Notes under the pieces: generated by a model | The model's database searches: none | The model's input: the letters and a program-made list of their open reading frames with translations, nothing else | What the model was told of the DNA's origin: nothing | Source of the DNA: Humulus lupulus | Taxonomy: Eukaryota > Streptophyta > Magnoliopsida > Rosales > Cannabaceae | Assembly (NCBI RefSeq): GCF_963169125.1 | Contig: NC_084796.1 | Location: 90,690,888 to 90,754,887, forward strand | DNA length: 64,000 nucleotides | Reading direction: 5' to 3' | In this document: positions 34,301 to 46,542 of the stretch, piece by piece | Layout of the letters: each line of letters starts with the position of its first letter | Position numbering within the stretch: the first letter of the stretch is position 1 | Program-made: the position numbers and the translations under genes

Positions 34301-36870
34301 TTGGTTGGTATATTCCTATCCAGGTTCAAGGTATGCATGATAACATTAGGACTAATACCAACCTTATAAAAATGTCACCATGGAAAGACATCAAGGTTAT
34401 TCTTTCAAAACTCGACCAAAATTTTCCTATGTTATACATCGAGATTTTTCCCAATCTATACAAATCAAGAGGTAACTTCTTGATCGAGTATTATTTCCCC
34501 CAATTCCTCCAAGGATTGAAGCTCTAATTTATCTTTGCCTATTCATGGTTAAATTTCTTCGTGTTCGATGAATACCATGGCTTGTGCCTTGGATGTGTCT
34601 TTCCCTCATTCCTTTAATGTAGCTTTCATGAGTTTCCAGTTGATCTCCTCTGATAATATATATTCCTGTGGGTGTGGGAATCTTAATTTCTATCTAGCTT
34701 AAAAAACACATTAAATGATCTTGAGCATCATGGTTGTGGTCTAGGTTTCATCCACAACCGTTCCCACGAGATCTATTGTTCGAATCGCTACCAAACCTTC
34801 CCCTGTAAATCCATATAAGGTCGTCGAGCAGGCCTTAAAGTCTCTAACAGAGACTCCCATCTTTTCCAATGTGTACTTAAACAACACATTATATGATCTC
34901 CCATTGTAAATTAATATTCTTTGAACTCATCTGTTGGCGAGCTGAATGATTATCACAATAGGATCATTATGCAGAAACTGGACATGACTGTCGTCCTCTA
35001 CGGTAAATATGATCAGTTATTTATCCATCATTTGTTTCTTGGTCATTCATTATTCGGGTACATACGGCGAACCATCATGTGTCTTTCGTTGTTGCACATA
35101 TCTTTTCTGAGCCCTACTGCTCATTCCTGCTAGATAGGGTCCACTTGCTATTGTTATGATATCTACTCCTTCAACTGTAGGAGGTATGTGTGGATTCTTT
35201 TGAGTAGGTAAAGCTTCAAGGGTTTTGGTTGATTCCCTGGAACTGGTTGTTGATTTGGAATAACATGCTGATTTAGAGCAACACGATTCTGAGCATATTA
35301 TGCTACTGACTCAACTCGGATCAATGTTTGAATCTCATTCTTCAATTGACAACAATCATGAATGGTATGAGCAATGTCATTATTAAAATGACAAAACTTT
35401 GTTGGGTCTCTTTTAGCCCATTGATTCCTTATGGGCTTGAGCTTTTTCCAGGGAAGGCAAGTAGAGTTCACTAATTACATGTTCTCCCAAGTATCCGTTA
35501 ATCAATATATGCAGTTGAAAATAAAGATATACTTTTATCTAGCTTTATTCTTCTTGGTTGCTGCCTAATCAACATCATTATTCCCCTTACTCTTGTTGTT
35601 ACCGACCTAGTTATTACTGGCAACTGGCAGGGTTGGTCTTATTGTATTGGGTACCATTCCAACGTGCTAAATGTTGGTATTATCTGCAACCACCATTATT
35701 GACTCTGCCTCCTCGCATTTTATACATTCTTGAGATTGAGATAAGAACTCATTTGTGTTCTTGACTATTTTCCTCTCGAGATTTTTCCAAAGTTCTCCTC
35801 CTATAGTAATTCCAGCTCACATGGCCATAAGATTGACTATATCATCAACGTTCCTGGCTCGAGAAACAACATTGTTGAATCCGTTTATAAATTTTTTGAG
35901 TGATTCACTTGACTCAATGTCTCGGCTCTGTTGCCTTCTATGCGATTTAAGGTGCTCACGAGGATTAGGTTGTATATTACTATAGATACTATGAGAAGAA
36001 TTAAATGATCCCTTACGTAAGGTTCTTGTCTTTGCGATAAAGTGTTATGAACACTTTTTGATCTGTTGTCATCACGAGTTTTTTTCTAGTAGCTCTTTTC
36101 AGTGAAGCATACTACTCGTTGTTGTAGGAGTTGATGTTGGTTGATGACCTAGACTCTGATCCCATTATCACAAGAGTGGGAAAAATATGTGGGTTTCATT
36201 GAGTCGAAGCTAAGGGAGGCGACGGATGACGAATGGGTTATAGAAGATATCGTATAAGGGGAAGAAATTGGTCGATTATTCAGACGTACATTTTGAGATC
36301 ATTGCACATCTATCGTAATCTCCACTATGATTTTGCCTATTAGACTGAACTTGAGCGAGTGGATGTGGGGGAATCTAATTTCGATTCTCTTTATTAGAAT
36401 TACGTCCACGCGACTTGTTGGGTGGAACCCCTCAATGTGCTGGTAGATCATTCGTAGGGGTTGTCCCGAAGGTATTAAGCTGGCAGCAGCGTTTCTAAGA
36501 GAGTGACTAATATTTGTGCGGTTGCGTCCGCGAGATATGGTCTTTTGAAAGCCGCTAGCTCTCCTCCAAAGATTTGGATTAGCTACATGGGTAATCTGGA
36601 TATAATCTCATCAATGCTTCTATTGGGGTGGGCCAACTGATCCTGAAGTTCAGTATTTTCTTGTTCAACAAATCCCACATAATACGAGGAAACTTGAGGT
36701 TCCCTTATGGGATACGCCAAATCACTCTCTATGTCCTATTTTTTCCCAGCAACATTCTAGGGATGTTTTCCAACGCCTCGAGAGGTACCATCTCTAGTAG
36801 GATTGGCAGTGGATAGTCCTTTTAGTAACCATCACCATTTCTTCAAAGAGAACTTGGATAAAACTTTCAA
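34301..36870 (-). pseudogene. Protease and gag of element B, heavily decayed
   Basis: On the minus strand, short blocks are still readable: a protease-flank stretch with ALEKMGVS-like and LYGFTGEG near 34800, a knuckle FCHFNNDIAHTIHDCCQL near 35390, and INGFNNVVSRARNVDDI near 35870. No continuous frame exceeds 80 codons. The order agrees with elements A and C. Confidence 0.6.
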
Positions 36871-36904
36871 GCCTAATATGCTTTAATTGAGAGCTCTATA
36901 CTAT

Positions 36905-37324
36905 TGATGCGGTTTTTCATCAACTGAGAATTATGTATTAAAACGGAGAGATTAGGCATGATATAAACCGTAAGAAATAAAAACATACTTTTTATGTGGT
37001 TCAGTGGTTAAATTAACATAGTTCACAAGTCAATGTTATTGCTGTATTTTCTCAAGGAAACTATCTAATACAATTTCTCTAGAGTTTCTGTATCCAAAAC
37101 TGTCGTCATTTGTCATATTCATTCCCTCTATATTTATATGGAAAAAATGGACAGGTTTTAGTAACTTACAAAAATGGGTAACTTCCATTTATTACATAAA
37201 TCATATTAATTGCTTGATTTATTACAATTATTATGCAAAATTGTAATAATCTCTATATGTAAATAAATCTCGGATCTTCAGGGATTCCTATATGCCTCGT
37301 TCAGGCTGAATTTTGGTATTCACA
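36905..37324 (-). repeat. 5' LTR of element B (approximate)
   Basis: Plus-strand start TGATGCGGTTTTTCATCAAC just outside gag, end near TTGGTATTCACA. A minus-strand TATAAATA lies near 37130. No PBS like that of element A is recognisable on its left. No second LTR was found. Confidence 0.5.
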
Positions 37325-37376
37325 ACTAAGATAAAAAAAAATGTAACTAATGTTGTCCTCGTATCAGAGAGCTCAT

Positions 37377-37563
37377 GGGATAAGTTAGTTTGTTCATGAA
37401 AATCCATATCTAAATCACAAACATACAAATATTGTTGATGTATATGTTTAGAGACGTAAATTCCCCATTAATGGAATTAACTACTCTTACTGTATATATC
37501 AACAATATCTTCATTATTGTGATTTAAATATGGATTTTCATGACCAAATTAATTTTAACCCAT
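37377..37563. repeat. Long foldback hairpin (about 90-base arms)
   Basis: Arms pair almost end to end: TTCATGAAAATCCATATCTA at 37392 with its complement (TAAATATGGATTTTCATGA) near 37525-37543, and ATATTGTTGATGTATATG with CTGTATATATCAACAATATC. The loop is near AATTCCCCATTAATGG. It lies in the intron before the CACTA exon. Could be a foldback MITE or a small-RNA precursor. Confidence 0.8.
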
Positions 37564-38202
37564 TTGCTCCTTGATGCAGTCATTAATGATAGGATGTTGG
37601 GAGATATATAATAAAGTTATATTTTATATGTAGTTATATTAAAAATTTCTAAGTTAGGTTTTCAAATAATGTTATATTATAATGTGATATATGTGTTTTT
37701 TATTGTGCAGACTGAGATGACCGAGCGTCGAGCATCGCAGAGTACGACCCCTGTATCATCTGCTGCTTCTTGTGTCGGTCATAATGTCGACAGTCAAATC
37801 CCGCCAGATATGGATATTGTCACAGATGTCCTTGGGCCCTGCTTGCGTTATAAGAAAGGGTTTGGGGGGTTTCTTGGGTTGAGGGCAATTGGCACAAAGA
37901 GGGTAGCATCTTCATCAACTTCTCAAATGTCGGGGAAATTTCCACCTGAAGCGGATACCATTTTGCAGCAAACTCTGAACATTATGCTAGAAAATCAGAA
38001 CCTAAAGAAGTATACGACAAAACTTGAGAGTCGTCAACGGCGTCAAGATGTACTGCTCAGCGCTTTGTTGAAGCAGGTTGGTGTACTGGCTCCTGGTTTT
38101 ATTGTCGACTTACCAGAACAAGATCCAGATGAGGACGATGGTCCAGGTGATGATGAAGCTCACGGGGACGGGGATGATGATGAGGACAGTACACATTTGT
38201 AG
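37564..38202 (+). pseudogene. Last exon of a CACTA (En/Spm-type) protein
   Basis: A splice acceptor TTTTTATTGTGCAG ends at 37710 and the frame is open from there to TAG at 38200-38202. Visible blocks: DVLGPCLRYKKGFGGFLGLR, then a helix (LQQTLNIMLENQNLKKY) and an Asp/Glu-rich tail (DEDDGPGDDEAHGDGDDDED). This matches the C-terminal half of the Ptta/En/Spm plant transposase family (Transposase_24), from memory of its GxxSGYxxGLG motif. It is followed directly by subterminal repeats of the same orientation. The 5' exons are missing. Confidence 0.65.
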
Positions 38203-38469
38203 AACTTTTTTATTTATTTAAAGTTTAATTGATTAGAGATTTAATTTACTAAACTACTTTTATATTTTCATGTTTGGTTGAGACAATAAACATTAATAGT
38301 TATAAAATATTTTTTTATCTATTTATAAAATCTTAATTTTTATTTTATTTCTAATTAAATAGTATTAGTAAAAAATTAAATAATTATTAATATATTAAAA
38401 TCAAAATTTATTAATTAATATTAATATATTGAAAATAAAATTAATAATGTTATAAAAAAATTATTTAAA

Positions 38470-38877
38470 AAATACTTTTACCTACGCAAATTTATGTCGG
38501 CAAAAGTCTCTATATTAACCAGCACAAAAATGCGCCACTAAAAATCATATTATTACTAGCGCAAAAAAGCGTCACTAAAGATATCCATCTTTGCCAGTGC
38601 AATGTTGCACCACTAAAAACAACAACTTTTGCTTAGCCAGCGCAACTTTACGCCGCTAAAAGTGTTTTTCACAATCCCTTGGATAATTTTTTCGTTGGCA
38701 CATCCGTATTTTTCTCGGCAAAGTACATTTCGCGTCGGCAAAAGTCTCATTATCGACGGATGTACGCCGTCATTTTTTTCCAATGCAAAAGCGTGTTGGG
38801 AAAACCCAAAGGGCTTTTGCGAGGGCAAAATGTGACTTTTGTCGGCGCACAGACAAAAGTCTTGTTTTTTTGCAGTA
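38470..38877 (+). mobile_element. CACTA 3' subterminal repeats and end
   Basis: At least five variants of a unit like CCAGCGCAA...TTACGCCGCTAAAA, in direct and inverted form (for example 38518, 38556, 38594, 38636), then CGTCGGCAAAAGTCTC units. It ends TTTTTTTGCAGTA, a worn form of TTTTTTGTAGTG. It closes the element whose last exon is at 37711-38202. Confidence 0.7.
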
Positions 38878-38879
38878 AA

Positions 38880-40170
38880 AAGACAAACTCTTCCTAAGAT
38901 ATCTAGTCACCTGATATGTTTTTTCGGAAAAAGTGGGTGTATCTCCATATAGACATGAAACTTGTATAGATAAACAGTAGATATAATAAAACCTCTGCAG
39001 CAAATAGTTGCAAGAAAAAGATATCTGACCTGTAGTACTCAACAGTTTAAAAAGGAAGTACTGTTACAATCCACATCGTTATCAGAAAACTTTAGAGGAA
39101 GAAAACAAGAAAAAGTAGAATCGTTTGTGATAATGAAAAGAACAGATTAGGTTTCTGTCTGGATTAGAAGTTTTGGTCCAAAAGAAAAAGCATGTCAGTT
39201 TATCAAAAAGTACTATAGTACTATGAAGTGAGATCCTTGTGTTGTACAGGAGAATATGTGGTTCTGATATATTCTGACAATACGGGGTCGTGGCTTACGA
39301 AAATAACACAAGTTAAGTCACAAATAATGGTTAGCAACACGTCGAGTTTTTCAAATATAGCTGTAGATATGAAAACGAAAAAGGAAAGATCAAAGAGGGC
39401 AGTTGAAGGAGAACTTGTCCGTTCATATCTCACTCACCATAGAAGACGAGCATGAGATCTATGGCTGGGCACGAGGTCAAGAGCAAGATAATCCTCTGAT
39501 CTCTACCTCCACTACCAATCATCACCCACTCATACTTTCTTAGTACCGTTACGGGATAAATAAGGAATTTCGTAAAAAATATAGGGCGTTATTTATTTTT
39601 TTTTTAAAAAAAGAATAGAGAATAGTTTTTATTGTTTACAAGAAATAAGAGGTGTTAGATTTTGTTTTTTATTTTTTTGTTAAAAAACTTTGAATAAAAA
39701 AAGGAGAAATTTACGTAATACATTTAATTCTGCAAAAAAGCATATTTTACATACTGACATAGTTTTTTTCAATTTTACGATTGAAAGGAAATTTTTATAT
39801 TTATATGGTTTTGCTTGCTTTTATCTTTTGTATTGTTTTTTAGTTGATTAGATTTATGTATAGTTTTTTTTATGTTGTTTTTTAGTTGTTTAAGTTCATG
39901 TATAGTTGTTCTGTTGATGTCTAATTAGTGTTTAGTTGTTTTTAGATATATTCTGAATCTTTTTTAACGTGTAATTATCCAATGGGTTGATATCTAGTTA
40001 TTGTCCAATTGTTGATTTTTAGTTTTTTTTTTTAATTTGTTAGTATGCAGTGAGTTGATGTCAAGTTGTTGTCCACGATATAAGAAAATTATAAACTTAT
40101 GAGAAAATAAGGAGAGAGAAAGTAATGTAAAAGAAACTTATGAGAGAGAAAATAATAAGAAAAAGAATGA
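38880..40170. other. No gene recognised
   Basis: AT-rich. A 70-codon minus-strand frame (39433-39221) starts MRYERTSSPSTALFDL but resembles nothing I know. The stretch 39840-40080 repeats TTTAGTTGTT-like words. Confidence 0.45.
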
Positions 40171-40416
40171 CACTACTAGAAAACATTTGGCATTAGTTTT
40201 AAATAGAAGGCAAAAATTATTTGACCTTGCTTGCAAAACTGCCACTAGAAGTCATAATTTGGTACGTCAAGACTTTAGATGCTAGGGGATAACTATTAAC
40301 AATGTCACCCATATATTTGACGCCAAAAAGGCTTTAGGCATTTTGTGTGAGTTAATCAGAACTGGTTGTTATAAAGCTACATTTGCTGACATTTTAAAAA
40401 TAAATATAGACAAAAT
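40171..40416 (+). mobile_element. CACTA 5' end, interrupted by the copia element
   Basis: Begins CACTACTAGAAAACATTTGG, with subterminal GGCATTAG and GGCATTTTG words. The copia LTR begins at 40417; a possible continuation is at 52465 onward. The other end is not seen. Confidence 0.55.
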
Positions 40417-40676
40417 TGTTATAAATATTATATATATGGATGTCCATAATAATGAAGAATCGCTAGGTTACCCAAAGTAAAATATCAGTATTAATTCTTG
40501 ATTGTATTCAGAGTAGTTATCCGATTTCCTTAGGGCTTATTTATCTGTATAAATAGGGGTCATTCCCCCATTGAAATAACATATACAAGAGTTGCACTCT
40601 CTCTTTACATCTCTCTCTATTACTCTGTCTATTTCTTTATACTTTATATTTCAGTATTCTTAATATTTTTATAACA
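40417..40676 (+). repeat. 5' LTR of the copia element
   Basis: 260 bp, TG...CA, with a TATA box GTATAAATAGGG near 40550 and a CT-rich stretch behind it. Confidence 0.9.
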
Positions 40677-40690
40677 TGTTATCTGCACGA
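40677..40690 (+). other. Copia primer binding site
   Basis: TGTTATCTGCACGA directly after the LTR, close to the TGTTATCAGCACGA seen in short-LTR copia elements that prime with initiator tRNA-Met. Confidence 0.65.
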
Positions 40691-41349
40691 CTCTCTAACT
40701 GTCATTATTTGTAGGTTCAATTCTTATCATGAATCTCTAGTGATAACCATTCGTTGAATTTGAACTAGATGATTCAATCTTCAACCACCATCTTTTGTTG
40801 ATAAAAAATTCATTATCAAGCCTCTAGCCATCATAGTTTATTGAGGTAAAACATATTTTATTGTGAAGGTATGTTTATATGATTACCATACTATATATAT
40901 TCATCATAAAAAAATGTGTATGTGAGTTGTTATTTTACCATTGTGATAGTATTAGATGGTTTAATGTCTTGTTATCGTAAATATGATTATATTCTTATGT
41001 ATGTGTTCTTACTATCTCATATATTTAATATTAATTTCTCTATAGTATTTATTTTATGGTTATTTACAAATGATTACATTAAAATTTGTAAAGTTCCATG
41101 TTTATGGCATATTGAAAAAAAATTATAGATCCTTGAGAAAATGTCTTCTATATATCCTGAAGATTATACAAAAGTGATATTATTCATTAAGAAATATAAA
41201 AGAAACATAATTGCTAAAGAGCTGTGATATTTTAGCAAAATTTCCTGAAGTGAATATTTCACATATTTGTCAATTATATGAAATTTATGAACACTATTAA
41301 AAAAAACATTGAAATGTGTTTACCAAGTTTTTTGGAAACTAGAAATAGA
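40691..41349 (+). pseudogene. Copia leader and gag start, decayed
   Basis: An ATG at 41141 opens a short frame (MSSIYPEDYTKVILFIKKYK) that breaks within 30 codons. The rest of gag is beyond element D. No firm motif. Confidence 0.35.
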
Positions 41350-42286
41350 TGAAGATATAAGAGCTAGGAAGAAATGATCAAAGAGAAACGAACAGAGCTT
41401 TTATGTGGTTGGGGCGTTAATGAGCCTTAGTCCACGAGTCTATTGTATTACATTTTAGAGAGCTTGTGACAATGGAGTTTTCTACAAGTTTGAGCAGAGT
41501 AATTGCTTACAAGTGAAAATCTTGGATCCCTGCCACGGTGCACAATTGGCCCTATTTATAGGCAGTTAGCTGCAATGGGCTTGGGCCGGACTAATCCGAG
41601 CCCAATTGAGATGTAATCATAGTTTGGTTGCTAATGGAGCCATAATACAAGAGTGTTGCTTAATAAAACCTATTAATCAGGACCCATTGGGCCGGCTTGG
41701 GCATAGCCAAGCCTTATAGCTGCTAATAGCACGTAACCTCCGAGTAGTCTACGTGGGCTTTTAAGGGGATCTTGGGGACATGATTTTTCAGAGTAGTGGC
41801 AGTATTGTTTCCTAGGAACAACGTATGTTCCGTGCGTAACCTCTTCTATAGGTTAGTTGAGGAGACCAACTTTCGTGTTTCTTGGGCACATGTCAGCGTC
41901 AGGGAAGATCAAACTTGCCCTATCTGGATGTTTGGTTCGGGTTCCTTTACTAATAAACTGGTTCATTTACCAGAGTCCTAGTTCGCTCACCAGGATGAGT
42001 TCATTCTTGACAAGATCTATTCCCAGACTAGAGAGCCTGCCACTTCTATTGGAATCCAGGAGGATACGCGTCGGTTGGGACCAGGAAGATGAGTCGGGCA
42101 TGCGTCTTGGTCCCAGTTCCCTTGTTATGGTAGCTCCCATCGAACGTTGTTGGGCTCATTGACGATTGGGCCATTAGGACTTTCTTCTTCTTTGTTGATC
42201 GGGCTCAGGGTGGGCCCGGATCTCTTTAAGGGAGCACATGGACCCATTGGATCATGCCACGTGTCCCGGGGGAAATGGGGATAACA
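41350..42286 (-). repeat. 3' LTR of element D
   Basis: TGAAGATATAAGAGC to GGGGATAACA on the plus strand. Matches 46974-47911 throughout, with roughly 15 percent differences in the parts I compared. Minus-strand CCTATAAATAGGG lies near 41550. Confidence 0.85.
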
Positions 42287-42301
42287 TTTACCCCCTAAGT
42301 C
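42287..42301 (-). other. Polypurine tract of element D
   Basis: Minus strand GACTTAGGGGGTAAA directly before the 3' LTR. Confidence 0.75.
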
Positions 42302-42793
42302 TTCATCTGTGTTTGCATGGTGGAGACTTGCCTTACTTTCCTGGATCAAATCCAAATATCATGTTCGTTCCCTAGCAGTCAGGTTCACTTACTTGGGGGC
42401 CACTTGGGTGATCCCCATCCTTTCGAATTGACAATGTTTTGCACACGTGTCTTCAAGTCGATGGTGCGTCTGTACCACTCGTGCCTCACAGATTTTGAAA
42501 GAATCTTTTGATTGTCCAACTAACCGATAGGTGTCAGCGTAATTTCCAAGGCATCCTGTCTGTACGAGCAAAGTTTGTAGGGTACTCGAGTGGGCTGTTT
42601 AATGCCTCTACACCATCTAAGACCGTTGGATGGGGATAGCCTTGAAATTTTAACATGGATCTTGGATTGATGAATCCACAATTCGACGCTCGATTGGGCT
42701 AATAAAAGCCTCTGCATCATCCGGGGTCGTTGGATGGGGATAATCTTGGGATCCCCATTTTGAACAATTGGATTCCATAGTGGATTTCTGCCC

Positions 42794-42801
42794 TATAAAT
42801 A
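42794..42801 (+). promoter_or_regulatory. TATA box of the antisense gene, element D
   Basis: CCCTATAAATACC on the plus strand, 119 bases before the ATG at 42920 and about 500 bases from the LTR. It points away from the LTR and into the antisense gene. Element C has a matching box at 53926. Confidence 0.6.
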
Positions 42802-42919
42802 CCTCGACAGTTTCATTTCAAACTTTACACATTCTATATTTTCAGTGCAAAAGAAAGAGCTTTTTATGTCCTAATTTGTCAATGATCTTTTTTGACGATT
42901 AGTTCTATTCCATACCAAT

Positions 42920-45900
42920 ATGTTTCTAACCAGGCCTCTTTCCATTCAACCATCCGACGATTTAGTCCCTGTTCAGCCAGCAGCCGAGCTGCTCTATCAT
43001 CTTCTCAGATTTAAGGCTGAGATTTTGCCCACTTTGTCGCCTGAGATTTCACAAATTTCAAACCCAATACTTCTCAGTAAGTTTTCTGGTCATTATTCTT
43101 TCTCTATTTATTATTTTTTTTACTATAATGATTTTCCTGTGACCATAAAACTGTTATGGTCGTGACCACTGTATAGAGGTGTCGTAGGTTGGACAGTATA
43201 GGTCTGAATTGTAGATTTACTAAGCGATAATACTCGTCTAGATGTTTCAGATCAATTCGTACGTCCCAAGGTTGACTTCGGAGAATTAGAGAAAAGCTTC
43301 AATTTTTAGTTCCCGATCCAGGACCTTGGGATCTTCATTGATCCCGAATCTGGGTCCAGAGGGGACTTCTCCAAGCAGTTTTAGGAGAACCCCCGTACCT
43401 TAACAAATTTTCTGGGTTTTGGTGCTAACTGCTTGGTTTTTGTTTTCTTTGTCGCTTCCAGGTCCTTGATCATGAGTGGTGGTGTCACTCTTCATCCGGA
43501 GGACTTCGTTCAGTCGGGCCCCATAGTCCTGGAAGGGCACAAACTTCACTTGGGCAAAACATGGGAAATGGATGGGGAGAGGAATGAATTACAGAACTAA
43601 CAAATGTTGGATGCTCTGGAGAAACATCTGGGGTGGAGTCAACTCCAGGGCTCTTCTACAACCGATTGGCTCGGAAGGAGGAGAAGGCTCATACCAGCGT
43701 GGGCGAATTGGGGCTTGAAGTATAGGCCACATCAGTGCGGGAGCTACTCTCCCACTCCATCATTACTTCGCGCAATTCCTTAAGTTTGTGGGGATCGCGT
43801 CGTTCCAACTTCTACACCAAGCGTACAAGCTGCTCGTGAGATGGCACATCTTCTGCACGTCCAAGGAGATCCTGGTGCCTACCCCCGCCGAGGTGCTATA
43901 TTTTTACAAGATGGAGCCGCAGCTTATCTCTAAGGACAAGACTTGAGATGGATTTTACCGATTGAAATCTCATGGTAACTATCCGGCTCCATTCAGCAAC
44001 TGGAAGCACCCCCGAATGTCAGACATTATATGTTTATGACATCCGGGTTTCTCCTGGAAAAGAACCCAACATTGGTGCTGGACTTTCAGCGCATGGGTAA
44101 GTCATTTTTCTTCTTTGTTTATGTAGTATTTTAGTTTTATCTAATCCCCACTCATGTTCCTGGAAAACAGGTCCGTCCGCCCAGACTCTACTCACCAAGT
44201 CCATCTTGGACCGTAAGAAATACTATGCCAACCTTAACGCCAAGGAACTTGACGTAGGAGGCTTTGTGACCACAAACAACCTTCGGCTGGTCGAGATGCT
44301 TGCCGCCGACCAGTCGATAGATGCCCCTTTCATCCGGGGGCTACAATGTGAGAGAGATCCCACCCTGAGGGAGGAGTTGGCCCTGGTTCACATCAAGGTT
44401 GTTGAGGCCGCGGTTAAGGTGGACGCGGAGAAGAAGAAGAAAGAGCAGGCCCGACAAGCGGAGAGGGCAGCATCCGAACAACTGGACGCCATTCTCAATA
44501 GGAGGCGGCCAAACATTGGAACTCCCAGAGCTAGCATTTTGGGGCAAGGTTACTCGCCTCCGATTTTAACTTATGCTTCTCAATTTAAGGACATAGTTAG
44601 GAATAGGCAACAGTACTGGGATTATCTGACAATGTCAATATTGTGGGGCTTCCTTGCCCCATTGTCATACATACACTAAACCTCATGTACTCACTCTGGT
44701 TCTTACAATACAGTAACTTTTGGGACCTGGATGACATGGGGGACCGAATTAACTCTTTCGTCCTAGGGGAGTTGAGTTCTTTCCGTTATTTAGATAAGGG
44801 TTAGTCCCGAAGGACTTTAGACTAATATTTCCCTTATTTTTTTTACTTCTATCCACATTCGTATATTTGGCTGATCAATTTCATTGTTTGTCTATTTCAG
44901 GTGATCTGAAGATGTACAACCCCATGGCCAAGATGAAGGAGATGATCGAGGCCAGGGCGGCCACAGCCAAGGCTTCGGCGAAGAGGTTCGCCAAGCTCCT
45001 GGCCAAGAAGAAAGTCATAGAGTTGATTCTCGGGGACTCACAGCCATTCCTAGAGCATCTTGAGAGAGTTCCGGCAGCGGGCTCCATTCTGACAACACCT
45101 ATTGGGCCATGCTTGTCCCAATCTACTCCTCTCCAATTTATTAACATGGAACGATAACCCTCTGATGGTGGAAGGTAGAAAAGAGGGCAGCGGACTCGGT
45201 CGCCGCAGAGTCCCCAAAGAGGGCCAAGAGGGCCAGGACCAATGATCTTTCCTTGGTCAAGGAGCACTCCTCTGGGGAGAACCTGATCATCACGCAACAG
45301 CTTCCGGATGCGCCTAGACCTCCCATCAACCAAACCCTTCCCAAGGAAGGGGACTTGATCCTCCGGGAAGAGAGGATGAAGATGGTGTCCTGGCCTTGGG
45401 ATGATGAATGGGACAAGCGGGATGAGGTGGCCCGAGCCCTGATCATCTGGTGGAAGGTCGAGTTCTCCAATCTTCCGAAGGCCTTCAATGCTCCCAAACA
45501 GATCGTGGATCGAATCGTAGCCGAGACTGGTTTCTTGCCAAAATTGGGGCAGGATACGGCTCCGCTTACTGCGGACTTGTTGGCCCAGGTGGGGGCTACT
45601 ATGTCCACCCTTCAGCTCAAGCGATATGCCACCTTGGCCAGCTAGGATGATCTTTTCATCTCTCAGGCCATTCGTCATCAGGCCACCGCAGTAAGCAACA
45701 TGCCCGTTAAATTTTTTTTATTTTATTTTACCATCACTGTTAATTGTACATTTTCTAACTTTGGTTTTTTCTAGGAACATAGATCTGGTGGCATAAATGG
45801 TGGTGAAGCTGGAGACGACTCAGATGGAGCCGGAGGGGGTCGTTAATTAGTGGGAAGCTGCTAGGGAGGCCCTTGCCATGGAGGCTGCTCTGATTGAGGC

Positions 45901-46318
45901 TGATCATTAGGAAGCTTTGTCCATGAAGGACGCTGATCATAAGAAGTTGGTGGACAACCTGGAGGTGGAGCTGCATCGCGTTCGTGGCTTGAAGGCTTCG
46001 ATCAAGGCCCTTTTGGAGGTGGCTGAGGCCCAACTTTGCCAAGAGCAGGAGAAGGTGGCAAACCTTAAGTCCCGGAACCAAGCCTTGGATGGCATGGTTC
46101 AGTTGGAGATGAAGCAGAGTGAGTAGGCTTGTTAAGCGAAGGAGCAGGCTGATGCATTGTTGGAGGCCACTTTTGATCAGCCCATTTACATGGCCTGGCT
46201 CTAGGACAAGAACATGAATCTCCTCGTCTATCCGCATCTGGTTGCAAAAATAGTTGAATTTGAGTCAAGGATAGCTGGGGATGAAGAAGGCAAGAATATT
46301 TCAGATGTCTTGGTTTAG
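42920..46318 (+). pseudogene. Antisense extra gene of element D, multi-exon, Transposase_28-like
   Basis: Candidate exons: 42920-43076 (MFLTRPLSIQPSDD...), donor GTAAGT; acceptor CTTCCAG at 43461, then MSGGVTLHPEDFVQSGP and the conserved block LVRWHIFCTSKEI, PAEVLYFYKM, DGFYRLKSHG; donor GTAAGT at 44097; acceptor AAACAG at 44170, then ILDRKKYYANLNAKELDVGG; acceptor TATTTCAG at 44900, then MYNPMAKMKEMIEAR, basic SPKRAKRARTN and WWKVEFSNLPKAFN; donor GTAAGC at 45691; acceptor TTTCTAG at 45774, then a coiled-coil (HKKLVDNLEVELHRVRGLKA) and a tail ending NISDVLV. Stops at 43599, 43945, 45158, 45643 and in the last exon show decay. The same blocks occur at 18110-19371 and, in part, at 1-323 and 24844-25832. 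Function unknown. Confidence 0.65.
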
Positions 46319-46542
46319 GACGAAGGCTAGGCTTGGGCCTCTGTGTTCTAGTCAGGGATTCATTCCTGTGTTTTTTAATTGTATTATTTTTATGGACGCG
46401 GATGCATCCAAGACAATTTGTATCATTTGTATTTATATATTAATTTTACTTTCTGTACTATGATTTCCACTTTACATTCGTCTGTTTTTCCTCGAAATTC
46501 ACTAAGTGTTTTATCACGTTGCACGAATCTGGGTCGAATTTT

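Noticed and set aside
34765..34780. A GTTCGAATC word like a tRNA T-loop
   Set aside because: No acceptor or D-arm around it; it lies in the decayed protease region of element B.
39221..39433. A 70-codon minus-strand frame starting MRYERTSSPSTALFD
   Set aside because: No recognised motif, no splice signals that extend it, and similar lengths occur by chance nearby.
44881..45678. A 265-codon minus-strand frame
   Set aside because: It is the mirror of the plus-strand antisense gene of element D, whose exon boundaries and coiled-coil fit better.
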